Assembly (NCBI RefSeq): GCF_928381405.1
Contig: NZ_CAKMSB010000007.1
Coordinates: forward strand, 84,643-148,642
From: Rothia nasisuis
GTDB taxonomy: Bacteria > Actinomycetota > Actinomycetes > Actinomycetales > Micrococcaceae
Length of the DNA: 64,000 nucleotides
Direction: 5' to 3'
The translations under genes were made by a program, and so were the position numbers. Shown here in pieces: positions 28,201 through 36,455 of this stretch (position 1 is its first letter; each line of letters opens with the position of its first letter). The notes beneath the pieces were generated by a model. That model made no database searches and was not told the origin of the DNA. It saw only the letters and a program-made list of their open reading frames with translations.

Positions 28201-31200
28201 ATCTGTGAGTAGCCAATGTTGAGCTGGAGTAAGTTGGGCGGTCGTTGCGCGTGAGGTCACGGGCGTAATAAGTGATTGTTTCTCAGCTGGTCGAAGAACT
28301 TTTGCAAGAGCTTCGACAGTCTGATGAACGAATACATCACGTGCAGAAACTACAAGTCCTTTCTGTCGTAACTTATTGGTCATCTGAATGACTTGAATCG
28401 AGTCACCACCGAGGGAGAAGAAGCTTTCGTTATTCGTGAAATTCGTCTGGTCAAGTAAAGACTTCCATATGTCACGAACTATCGATATTATGTCGTTTTC
28501 CCCTGAAACTGTCGATGCTACTTCTGACGGCCCTTCTTCGAGGCTACTTGGTGACGGGAGAAGCGTCCGATCAACTTTTCCATTGGGATCAAGCGGTAAG
28601 TAATTTAGATGAATAAACCTGTACGGGATAGCGTAATCAGGTAGGCTTACCTCAAGTTCCGCACGAACTCCCTCCGTCCGCGGACCACAATGATAAGCAA
28701 CGAGCTGCATCCGCCCATCAGAGGCGGGCAGAGCAATGACTACAGCATCCTGTATGCCATCTATCGTTCGGAGAGCAAGCTCAACCTCAGCGAGCTCGAC
28801 GCGAAACCCCCTAATCTTGACCTGGTGATCCTGCCGTCCAATAAATTCAATTTCACCTTCGGCATTAACCCTTGCGAGATCACCGGTTCGGTACATACGT
28901 CCACCGTCACCCACAAAAGGATCCGGCAAGAAGCGTTCAGCGGTTAACTCATCATGTCCGAGGTATCCCTGTGACACTCCCTGACCACCCACATACAGTT
29001 CTCCAACCACGCCATCGAGCTGAGGCGTATGCCCGGGGCCAAGTATGTAAGCAGTGGAACGCTGAACTGGCATTCCAATTGGCAACGGGCAATCAAGCGG
29101 GAAAGATGCCGGAACACGATAAGTGGTTGAAAACGTTGTATTCTCTGTAGGTCCGTAGCCGTTAATAACATTGAGACCGGGGGAAGCATCAAGCGCGGCA
29201 CGGACGTGCCGCGGCGATACAACGTCTCCACCAACTAGAAGGTCACGAATACCTGTAAGTGCTTTCGGATTAGAGTCAATAATTTGGTGAAATAAAGGAG
29301 CGCTTAACCACATGATTGTTGCGGAATTACGTGAAATCTCCTCGCTAAGAGCGTGGGTATCCAGAATGGTTGCATCGTCAATAAGACGCAAGTGAGCGCC
29401 AGCCAGAAGTGTTCCCCATACCTCGAACGTTGAAGCGTCGAAGGTCAGAGAGCCAGTCTGCAGAGTTGTGTCGCTACAGCTTAACTTAATAAACTTCGGC
29501 TGGTAGGCAAGACTAAGTACATTTTCATGAGTTACTACGACTCCCTTTGGGGTGCCAGTGCTTCCTGAAGTGTACATAATATATATAGGATTATCTAGCG
29601 TTACCTCAGGTTCAACAGGTATGTCACGCGAATACTCATCGAGCGGAAGAGGAGCTACTCCTGCACGGGTTTCTTCAGTGCTGTCAAGCAAAACAGTCGC
29701 ACCTGAATCCGCCATAATTGCGGCGTGCCTCATGTCAGGGTCGTTGGGGCGGAGCGGCACATATACGGCCCCGAGCCGTATGAGTGCAATCAATGCAATG
29801 ATTACCTCAGGCGTTCGCCTGGCTACGACAGCGACTCTGCTTCCCTCACTGACACCATTCTCTGCAAGAAAACCAGCGTAACGCCCCGCTCGCTCCCATA
29901 ATTCGTTGTATTGGAGGGCAACGCCGCCCTTACTTAGTGCGATTCGCTCACCAAAGTCACGCACAGTTTTTGCAAGAGCAACCCCGAGCGAAGATGGTAG
30001 CAGCGATTTTGCTGGTTCCGCAAATAGTAAAGAGCCAGTTTCCTTTCCAACTATATCGATATCAGATACGCGAGTATCAGGCTCGGCACAGAATCTTTCA
30101 AGCACCCGTGAATATGCACGTCCCCACCGGGCGACTGTTTCTGCATCAAGCAAATCACGACGGTACTCAAAAACAATATCCATTGCTCTCGGTCGTTCGA
30201 AAACCTGTACAGAAAAATCAAACTTTGCTGTATCATTTTCGTGGATTTTAAGATTCCATTCAGCCTCTCGGCCATGGGCACACTCTAGTTGGGCATTCTG
30301 TAGAACAAATAGCACTTGGAACAAGGGGTTACTATCACTAATTCTCTCAGGTTGCATAGCTTCTACGAGTGCATCAAACTGAACATCTTGGTTATCTTGC
30401 ATCGTGATTGTCTTGGCTTTAGCTAGTTTGACAAGTTCACGAACAGTCATATCATCTGCAACTGTGAAGTCAACTGGGAGGGTGTTAACAAAAAACCCAA
30501 CCAATAGTTCAGTCTCAGGCCTGTGTCTGCCAGCAATCAGTGTGCCAATCCGGACATGATTATCTGTGGTAAGCCTCGCATGTAAAACAGCATATGCAGC
30601 GAGGGTTACGACATACATCGATGAGTCAAGTTCATGGGCGAGTCTTTTTAGATTAGCTGTAAGTTCACCGTCGAGTGAGAGAGTGAAATGTCCGCCAGCA
30701 TTTTGATTTTGTGCTGAGCTCTCTTTGTTTGAACTAGAGTTGTAAGATGCAGCAGATAGAGGGGGAGCTGAACTTTGCCCAGCCATTTCGGTAATCCAAT
30801 AGTCGAGCTGCCGACGATAATTGTCCGTGTTCTCTTGAGCAAGAATATCAGCGACATGGTGGCGATATTGGGACTTTAGAGCAGGCAAGCGAGATGCACC
30901 ATGAGCAAGGATATCGTCATACAGCTGCTGGAGTTCCTCAAGAATGACCCGCATGGACCATCCGTCAGAAGCAATATGGTGGATAGTAATTACCAGTACT
31001 GCTTCATCTTGCCCAGTGCGCGCGATTGCCAACCGCAAAGGTAATCCACTACTGATGTTAAGTGGACGTGCCCCGGAAGTGTCAATCAACTGTTTGAGTT
31101 GTTGATTCTGTGAAAACTCTGATAGATGACGCATATCTAATACTGGAATGTCAATGTCTATACCAGATATAGGCAGAACTTGCTGTAATGGGATATCCTC

Positions 31201-33486
31201 AACAATCACGTAGCGGGTACGTAGTATTTCGTGTCTTTCTATAAGGGAAACTAGTGCCGCCTTGAGGCATGGCTCCACAATGGTTCCTGTGACGGTGACA
31301 GTAATTGTGTTGTTGTAGTACCCGCTGGAAGGGTTAAGGTTATAGAGAACCCACTGACGGCGCTGTTGGGGACTAAGCGGAAACTGGTTTTCCGCTTCAT
31401 CAATATGTACCGAACCTATAATCTTCAATTGTTTCAGGTTTGATGCTAAGCCCCGTACAGTTGGACATCTATAGAACCCTTCATGACTTACATCCAGACC
31501 CAACTGATTACGGATACTGCCAAGAAGCCGAATAACAGTGATTGAATCTGCTCCGAGATTGAATAAGTTTTCGGTTACACCAATTGATGGTATACCTAAC
31601 ACCGATGTGCAGACATCCAACACACGAGCCTCGGATTCATCTGCAGGGGGCTCAATCTGAACGGTACCACGCAGAATATCAGCGCGAGCGTCTATGAGAA
31701 TGTCATCGATAGCCCCAAAGCGGTCTCGCGGTAATGAATCAAGGACATCAACGATATACTCGCTTCCGCCTGCCTCAGCAACAATGGCATCAATCTCATT
31801 AGCTCGGTCCACAAGAATACTTGCAGTGGGTGCATCCGTCACTATCTGGATTGCAGGTGGCTGCAATTCTGAAACCTTCGGAAAATCCAAATCTCGGTCT
31901 TCGATGCCATAGTAGATAAGTCCTAAATTGCTTTCAAGCGCACCAAGTAATGCATTTACTCCCTCGAGGACATCGAATGCGGTTAGACCTCGATGAGCGA
32001 GTGCCTTTTTAACGCTCAAATTTCTACTCATCCCAGTCTCATTCCACACGCTCCACGACACCCCAACAGCATGCACTCCAAGCTTTTGGAGGTAGGCTGC
32101 GTATCGAACGGCATGTTCAGTAGCTGCGACATAGTCTGACACAGTCACGCCAGGAGAAAGGCTACGAGCACTACCGAAAACGGCTAGAAAGGCACCGGCG
32201 TTTTGCTTAACTAATTCGCCGATACGATGAATCGATATAATGCTAGCCCCATAATTTTCTCGCGTCCGACTTAGTGTGGAGTCAGTAATAAGGACCTCAT
32301 CAATTGCTCCAGCGAGATAGAATATTCCAGCAAGTGCCTTCCCATCTAACTCACTGGTTATCGCTAGGCTTATATCAGTTGATTCATTTAAGTCCATCTC
32401 CATATATCGCAAGCGCCCACGATTGCCTGAGCGATTGCGCACATCATCAAGAATGCTACTGACTTGATGATACGGACGCCGCCCTAATACAAGGACATCA
32501 GCCTCATATCGAGCTAACAACACTGTAACAAGCCACTGCCCTACCCCGCCGGTACCGCCAACAACGACCACTACCCCAGATGACAGCCTTCGTGTCGTGA
32601 CTTCGGTCGGTGCCGTAAGTTCAGCTCTGCGAAGTGCACGAACATAACGCTGCCCAGCACCAGTAACTATGCGGTCCGTTTCGGGCTGAAGCCGGAGCTC
32701 ATCCTGGACTGCTTGTATCAGGTCAGCTCCCTCTACTAAATCTAGATGGTTGATGGGATGCCCTTCAGCTCTCGCTGCTCGTACAAATGCTGACATTCCA
32801 GCGTGTAAGGTAGCTGAACTTTGAGCTCCGACGTCTGACGCATTACGTGTAACGACGAGAGCACGGTTCATCTTGATGGCTTGCTGTGCGAAAGTTCGCA
32901 ATGCCTCACCAAGTCCAGCGACCCCTCGCATCAGATTGCCCCAGATAAGACCTTCATTCCTTATAACATCATGTGGGCTCTCTTCAGCTGTCCAGAGATT
33001 GATAAGTGTAACGGCTTGATTCATTTCTGCGATGACTTCTGAGAAGGGATCTGGTGAGTATAGATTGACATGAACTACTCGAATACCTGAAGCACGCAAA
33101 ATTGCTGTTTCGTCGTCCTCAGGGCAAGAGCGAACTACCGTCACCGACGCAGGTGCGTCTTTACATAAAGCGAGGGCTGTCTGCCCATTGTCAGTGAAGA
33201 CAATCCACGGGACCTCAACCTCGGAAACTGAATCGAGATCAGATTCCGGATAAGGCAGAAGCGCATCTACGTGAATAACTCTTGTCGGGTTCCCGGATCG
33301 GCGCGAGCTGGCAGTACCTAAAGTGCTAGCAAGCACAGAGGATAGCCATCTACTATCGCACGTAGCAATTTCTGAAACTATTTGAACGTCGTTTATAGCA
33401 AAATTATAGGGCCGAAGTACTTGCGCAACGCGTTCATGAACAACTTCAAATGATGCTTTCCCAGCCTGGCTTTGGCTCAACCGCAA
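25261..33486 (-). CDS. NRPS 1: KR-T-C-A(Val)-T-E-C, valinomycin/cereulide type
   Basis: A 2,741-residue synthetase. It begins inside a pseudo-KR (1-300) followed by a KR (303-490; GGTGGVG, S439, Y452; the usual Lys and Asn appear replaced). An A10-like tail (LPRDRFGAIDD) and a carrier (LGADS, Ser648) come next. A condensation domain (700-1140; HHIASDG at 836) and an adenylation domain (1165-1645) with code DAFWLGGTFK (valine-like) follow, then a carrier (LGGDS, Ser1696). An epimerase (1750-2170; HHLVSDG, EGHGR, VGWFTSIYP, FNYLG) makes D-Val. The last condensation domain (2200-2630) has PHLSLDG, and about 100 residues of A-domain-like sequence end in YPTGDFG. The only available start is TTG at 33486, directly after an in-frame TAG, overlapping the ligase gene by 41 bases. 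Confidence 0.9.
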   Translation of the reverse strand: MRLSQSQAGKASFEVVHERVAQVLRPYNFAINDVQIVSEIATCDSRWLSSVLASTLGTASSRRSGNPTRVIHVDALLPYPESDLDSVSEVEVPWIVFTDNGQTALALCKDAPASVTVVRSCPEDDETAILRASGIRVVHVNLYSPDPFSEVIAEMNQAVTLINLWTAEESPHDVIRNEGLIWGNLMRGVAGLGEALRTFAQQAIKMNRALVVTRNASDVGAQSSATLHAGMSAFVRAARAEGHPINHLDLVEGADLIQAVQDELRLQPETDRIVTGAGQRYVRALRRAELTAPTEVTTRRLSSGVVVVVGGTGGVGQWLVTVLLARYEADVLVLGRRPYHQVSSILDDVRNRSGNRGRLRYMEMDLNESTDISLAITSELDGKALAGIFYLAGAIDEVLITDSTLSRTRENYGASIISIHRIGELVKQNAGAFLAVFGSARSLSPGVTVSDYVAATEHAVRYAAYLQKLGVHAVGVSWSVWNETGMSRNLSVKKALAHRGLTAFDVLEGVNALLGALESNLGLIYYGIEDRDLDFPKVSELQPPAIQIVTDAPTASILVDRANEIDAIVAEAGGSEYIVDVLDSLPRDRFGAIDDILIDARADILRGTVQIEPPADESEARVLDVCTSVLGIPSIGVTENLFNLGADSITVIRLLGSIRNQLGLDVSHEGFYRCPTVRGLASNLKQLKIIGSVHIDEAENQFPLSPQQRRQWVLYNLNPSSGYYNNTITVTVTGTIVEPCLKAALVSLIERHEILRTRYVIVEDIPLQQVLPISGIDIDIPVLDMRHLSEFSQNQQLKQLIDTSGARPLNISSGLPLRLAIARTGQDEAVLVITIHHIASDGWSMRVILEELQQLYDDILAHGASRLPALKSQYRHHVADILAQENTDNYRRQLDYWITEMAGQSSAPPLSAASYNSSSNKESSAQNQNAGGHFTLSLDGELTANLKRLAHELDSSMYVVTLAAYAVLHARLTTDNHVRIGTLIAGRHRPETELLVGFFVNTLPVDFTVADDMTVRELVKLAKAKTITMQDNQDVQFDALVEAMQPERISDSNPLFQVLFVLQNAQLECAHGREAEWNLKIHENDTAKFDFSVQVFERPRAMDIVFEYRRDLLDAETVARWGRAYSRVLERFCAEPDTRVSDIDIVGKETGSLLFAEPAKSLLPSSLGVALAKTVRDFGERIALSKGGVALQYNELWERAGRYAGFLAENGVSEGSRVAVVARRTPEVIIALIALIRLGAVYVPLRPNDPDMRHAAIMADSGATVLLDSTEETRAGVAPLPLDEYSRDIPVEPEVTLDNPIYIMYTSGSTGTPKGVVVTHENVLSLAYQPKFIKLSCSDTTLQTGSLTFDASTFEVWGTLLAGAHLRLIDDATILDTHALSEEISRNSATIMWLSAPLFHQIIDSNPKALTGIRDLLVGGDVVSPRHVRAALDASPGLNVINGYGPTENTTFSTTYRVPASFPLDCPLPIGMPVQRSTAYILGPGHTPQLDGVVGELYVGGQGVSQGYLGHDELTAERFLPDPFVGDGGRMYRTGDLARVNAEGEIEFIGRQDHQVKIRGFRVELAEVELALRTIDGIQDAVVIALPASDGRMQLVAYHCGPRTEGVRAELEVSLPDYAIPYRFIHLNYLPLDPNGKVDRTLLPSPSSLEEGPSEVASTVSGENDIISIVRDIWKSLLDQTNFTNNESFFSLGGDSIQVIQMTNKLRQKGLVVSARDVFVHQTVEALAKVLRPAEKQSLITPVTSRATTAQLTPAQHWLLTDADADSGWLSHWNLPVAILVNSRTTYEAVCGAVDQIIAKHRLLSARFIHDGKRWHMFLPENPVQAPAVMDITVEEINEATQTLTLLQSSLDLEAGRLLAVAIVRSSDGTYVLLAPHHLVSDGVTLRILSDELLSSLEGRNEQEDSKNNSIEAWIRALDDRAKCVAEIEKQRLYWADVVRSARSQTLPVKASTFGNTIDIMRSLDSELTAQLNRVGSLIHGAEVQHVLLASLVMAWTETFGGDYLPVLLEGHGRTHAKIDVDISGEVGWFTSIYPAIISAPANRDLLKAVLDVRDHARALPNGGIDFGVLRYMMDGGEQFAINPPLAFNYLGVIPHGLRFADPEFGEFRSPDSPRSAPIELNVLQEEGLLRIVWTVEKQAGGISPELVSLIENYELTLMMLCSKLSSEQGRVYSAGDFDLVTLNENSLDMVRDRFGSNVSDILPLTPGQAGLFYHGLVTDNDDYFGQISTTFKGNLDFDAFAQAWRLAVNRHDILRTVYLWEQMEHPIQIVLDNLPFEVEYEDFTRSATDVDKEVHAVLSADITAGFDLTSGPLLRVKVCCIGEDTYLFMLSFPHLSLDGWSVFHILYEVLQDYERGVSQPRKSITSESSIGEPALSCPGFGQYVRWLAQQDTEADRRYWQNYLTGLKKTAILPAESRGDNDIEGVFIQSQVSLTSAETHALEVLATKIDCTLGSLLQVGLGLTLSLYSTLDEVVLGVTTSGRTADLPGVEDIAGMLISTVPLRIPVNPEHPIDELVRCVQTDMFEAVTHSTLSTTEISECADLPPGHNLFDVALIIENYPLGPDVLKSTTLELGSFSSHERTNFPVTVVAIPGEELLLRISVTTNQINTRWATSFGVTLRRVLLQISEGRRTVADIDASTEALRRSQRTRVNCLYEDQRALFEVFDGPVYVLNAEGGLCPPGARGRVYLAVDTLDGLPLDDATIAWMTERRRSGGPETMPLYPTGDFGVVESDESVTLVD

Positions 33487-35386
33487 CTACTACCCCACCA
33501 AGGCCAGCAGGTAAATCAGTGCTAGTCCAGACTCGTGTCTCCCGGACACCGAGTGTACTATTGAGTTTCATTTCAAGATCGGCATTTGGCTTCCACGTCC
33601 CTGCAACCATGCCTAGGGGCACAGATTCCTCATCTAGTCGCTTCTCTCGACTCCCAGGCGTATAAGGCCGCACTGTGATAGGAAACCCGCTGAATTGTTC
33701 AAGAAGTGTGGTTCGTACTCGCTCAGATAACTGCTCCCCGGTCGCCGCATCGAGACGGTAGTTTTCGAGCGTTCCATCTTTAAGATTTTGGGCCAACCGG
33801 GTGCGTTGCTTTTTTCCAAGATTTGTACGCGGAATTCCCAATCGTCGAACTGGAATAATCCGACTGGGACGTAGGGCCAAACGGCGTCCAAGGTGATTTT
33901 GCATCATTTCAATTTGCGCGGGGTGGTATGTTTCACTCCGTGGTGTGTAACATACGATAATCTCGTCATCCGCCCCTGCTTGAGATTCAGCCCATACCAC
34001 CGAATGGGCGGGCTCAACGTAAGCCAGTTCCTCTATTACAGATTCGACCTCAGATGGATCAAGATTAAGGCCGTTAACAATTAACACTTGTTTATTTCGC
34101 CCGGTCATAACAACCATATCACCAGCGATATGTGCAATATCCCCCGTGCGGAACCAACCGTCGGGACCAATTGTTTCGGCATTGGCTGTGTCATTCCGAT
34201 GATATGAGTTCAATACAGCCCGTCCGCGTATAACTAAGTGCCCTGACTCTCCAACGCCTAGAGGATTCCAGGCATCGTCCATTACAGCAATTTCAACTCC
34301 TGGGATAGGAACCCCTAGAGGTACAGTAGAATTCGCGCTCTCCTCTGCAAGAAAAGTTGTGTGATAAACCACCCCGGAGCAGGTTTCGGCCATGCCCCAG
34401 GCTGGCAGGAATACATCAGTTGCTAGACCACATGGTTCAAGTTGACGGGAAAGACGCATAAGCACTTCACGATTGACCATTTCACCAGCGTTTATAAAGT
34501 AGCGGACACAACTTAAATCCCAATGTGGTTCGATGCTCGCAGTAAGATCACGGAGCAATGTGTAAGCAAACTGAGGTGCCCAGGTATATGTGACACGGTG
34601 AGCATCAATTAAATCAAGCCACCTCAAGGGTTCTTCTAAGATATATTCTGTAGCAACCTGAACCTGTTCGCTTAATAAGTAGACACCTCTAAAGTGTGCC
34701 ATGAGAATGCCAGCAGCGTGATCAAGTGGCATCCAGTTAAGTTGAATATCCGAGCCAAACTTGCACAGTTCTGCGACACCTGCTTCTCTGCAAATAATCG
34801 CATCGTGAGTCTGAACGACCCCCTTGGGGGTGCCTGTACTACCCGACGTGAGAAACACAGTCGCAATCGCATCACAACCAGGAGGTTCATGCCAACGAGC
34901 TGATGGAAAAAATTCTATACTCGGTGGAGCATATAAAACCTGTTTTGGCCAATCTTTGAAGGTAGGTGTCGAGCTCTCAAAGTTAGCAACATCCCGATGA
35001 CCAATAAGTAGTTGCCCGTCACCGAGCATTTCTAGCGCTTGCTTAGCTACACCTTCAGTCTTACCAACAGGTACAGCCACTATACCTGTAATGAGGCACG
35101 CCCAGAAGAATCGAATCATCTCATGTTGGTCAGAACACTGGATAACTAGATAATCTCCGCTTCGCAGACCTGCATCTTCAAGCCAAGCCGCTGCACGCCG
35201 CGCATCATCCAGTAATGCTGCATAGGTTGTACATGTGTGGCGACCTGTTACATCGTAAAAATGTAACGCTACCTCTGGGGCTTCCCGTGCGGCGCGAAAA
35301 AGAGCTTCAGCGGCTCCTGACCAGCCTGGAAGATTAGCAATAGTGCCGCCAGTTAGTAGCGAGATATTCGCACTTTGATTAGTCAA
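33446..35386 (-). CDS. Acyl-AMP ligase loading module, split from NRPS 1
   Basis: A 646-residue adenylate-forming enzyme. It shows FLTSGSTGTPKGVVQTHDAI (about 178-197), NWMPLDHAAGILMAHF in place of the FDAS amino-acid pocket motif, WGMAETCSG, and the C-terminal LGIPRTNLGKKQRTRL. Loss of the Asp that binds an amino group fits a keto- or hydroxy-acid substrate, as in the first modules of valinomycin and cereulide synthetases. The C-terminal 80 residues (GTWKPNADLEMKL and following) resemble the start of the pseudo-KR that continues in NRPS 1. Thus this gene plus NRPS 1 (646 + 2,741 residues) equals one CesA/Vlm1-sized protein. It overlaps the thioesterase gene by 4 bases. The substrate, perhaps alpha-ketoisovalerate, is inferred. 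Confidence 0.82.
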   Translation of the reverse strand: MTNQSANISLLTGGTIANLPGWSGAAEALFRAAREAPEVALHFYDVTGRHTCTTYAALLDDARRAAAWLEDAGLRSGDYLVIQCSDQHEMIRFFWACLITGIVAVPVGKTEGVAKQALEMLGDGQLLIGHRDVANFESSTPTFKDWPKQVLYAPPSIEFFPSARWHEPPGCDAIATVFLTSGSTGTPKGVVQTHDAIICREAGVAELCKFGSDIQLNWMPLDHAAGILMAHFRGVYLLSEQVQVATEYILEEPLRWLDLIDAHRVTYTWAPQFAYTLLRDLTASIEPHWDLSCVRYFINAGEMVNREVLMRLSRQLEPCGLATDVFLPAWGMAETCSGVVYHTTFLAEESANSTVPLGVPIPGVEIAVMDDAWNPLGVGESGHLVIRGRAVLNSYHRNDTANAETIGPDGWFRTGDIAHIAGDMVVMTGRNKQVLIVNGLNLDPSEVESVIEELAYVEPAHSVVWAESQAGADDEIIVCYTPRSETYHPAQIEMMQNHLGRRLALRPSRIIPVRRLGIPRTNLGKKQRTRLAQNLKDGTLENYRLDAATGEQLSERVRTTLLEQFSGFPITVRPYTPGSREKRLDEESVPLGMVAGTWKPNADLEMKLNSTLGVRETRVWTSTDLPAGLGGVVVAVEPKPGWESII

Positions 35387-36120
35387 GACTCATTCACCCT
35401 ACCAGTCTCGGATAGTACATTGTTAATAATCGCCCAAATTCTAGGTAAATTAGAATCAACAAAGAAGTGGCCTCCATCGAAAGTATGAAAAGTGGAACGT
35501 TCTGTAGTAACAGAAGCCCATGCGTTTACTATGGCTTGGGGATTACCACAAGTAGTATCATCTAGGCCATTGAGTATATGGACAGGACAGTTTACAGAAC
35601 GGTCTAAATCGAGCTCCCGAGCATCTTCAAGCAACGCAAAATCAGCCCGAATTATTGGCAGAAACAGCTCACGAATCTCTTGGTTGGTGATCATTGCATC
35701 CGGCAAACCACCAAAAACTCCTAACTGAACGATTAACTCATCATCGCTCAAATGCGCAATGGGTCTATCTAAAACTCTTGAATAATATGGGGTTCCGCGA
35801 CCCGCCAAAACAAGCCCCAATGCTTGGTGTCCATGCAACTCAAGATTGCGCTCGACAGCTAGACCGAGCACAGCGCCTATACTGTGCCCAAATATGCAGT
35901 ACGGAGTTGTACAGGTGCGCAAAGAACTAATTACCTGCTCAGTCAGCTGAGCGACAGCATCCTTGAAACGCTTATGGGGCACAGAATTAATGCGCGTACC
36001 ACGTCCATTAAGCTCCAAAGGAACAACAGACACACCAGGAAGTTCCCGAGACCAGCGATGATACTTGCTCGCAGAAGCACCAGCATGGGCGAGACAAAAT
36101 AGTAAACGCTTGTCTTTCAC
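35383..36120 (-). CDS. Type II thioesterase of the depsipeptide operon
   Basis: A 245-residue alpha/beta hydrolase of the TEII/RifR/GrsT group, which removes wrong or stalled acyl groups from carrier domains. The nucleophile elbow is FGHSIGAVLG, the acid lies in LNGLDDTT and the His in DGGHFF. The N-terminal LLFCLAHAGASASKYHRWSREL is typical. The GTG at 36120 is preceded by GAGAGGGG at suitable spacing. It is the first gene of the operon and its stop overlaps the ligase start (ATGA). In cereulide clusters cesT holds the same position just before the first synthetase. Confidence 0.9.
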   Translation of the reverse strand: MKDKRLLFCLAHAGASASKYHRWSRELPGVSVVPLELNGRGTRINSVPHKRFKDAVAQLTEQVISSLRTCTTPYCIFGHSIGAVLGLAVERNLELHGHQALGLVLAGRGTPYYSRVLDRPIAHLSDDELIVQLGVFGGLPDAMITNQEIRELFLPIIRADFALLEDARELDLDRSVNCPVHILNGLDDTTCGNPQAIVNAWASVTTERSTFHTFDGGHFFVDSNLPRIWAIINNVLSETGRVNES

Positions 36121-36235
36121 GAGGTCCCCTCTCTCTTGGGTACCCGGATGTGAGCAACAATTCCGTTATACACTCAATCATCCATTTGTCGCTAGAATAT
36201 CAGAGCCAAGTTCGTGTGACAAGGAGACTTATCTC

Positions 36236-36346
36236 AAAAAGATAGAGGATTCTTCAAAAGTCCCTCCCGCCGCCAAAAACACCAACCCTCGCACCACCGG
36301 CAACACCACCCCTACACCACTAAGCAGCCGTCTGAACCCAGAGTGA
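36236..36346. mobile_element. Decayed end of an IS related to the one at 61256
   Basis: GAGGATTCTTCAAAAGTCCC and the following 90 bases align well with 61253-61360, the terminus and 3' coding end of the transposase pseudogene there (shared blocks include AACACCAACC and AGCGGCCGTC with one or two changes). It lies between the first gene of the NRPS operon and disA and marks the right edge of the island. The rest of 36121-36455 holds only the operon leader and a short unassigned spacer. Confidence 0.6.
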
Positions 36347-36455
36347 AAGATCTGCCAAGTCTTGACATGAGCAGTTACCTTTGGCGCGCCCATTCTGCCA
36401 CGGGTAGTTTTCTCACGCGCCGAGACAGAGAGGCGGAGAGGCGGCGCGCCTGCCC

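Noticed and set aside
33446..35386. Fatty-acid starter loading (lipopeptide) by the first ligase
   Set aside because: It resembles FAAL-type ligases, but it is directly followed by a pseudo-KR/KR without ketosynthase, and NRPS 2 repeats the same ligase-KR unit internally; this fits keto-acid loading better. Not fully excluded.
14619..36120. Siderophore (enterobactin-like) NRPS cluster
   Set aside because: The EntD-like transferase and two NRPSs suggested it, but there is no isochorismate pathway or siderophore uptake gene, and the KR-containing modules with valine codes fit a depsipeptide instead.
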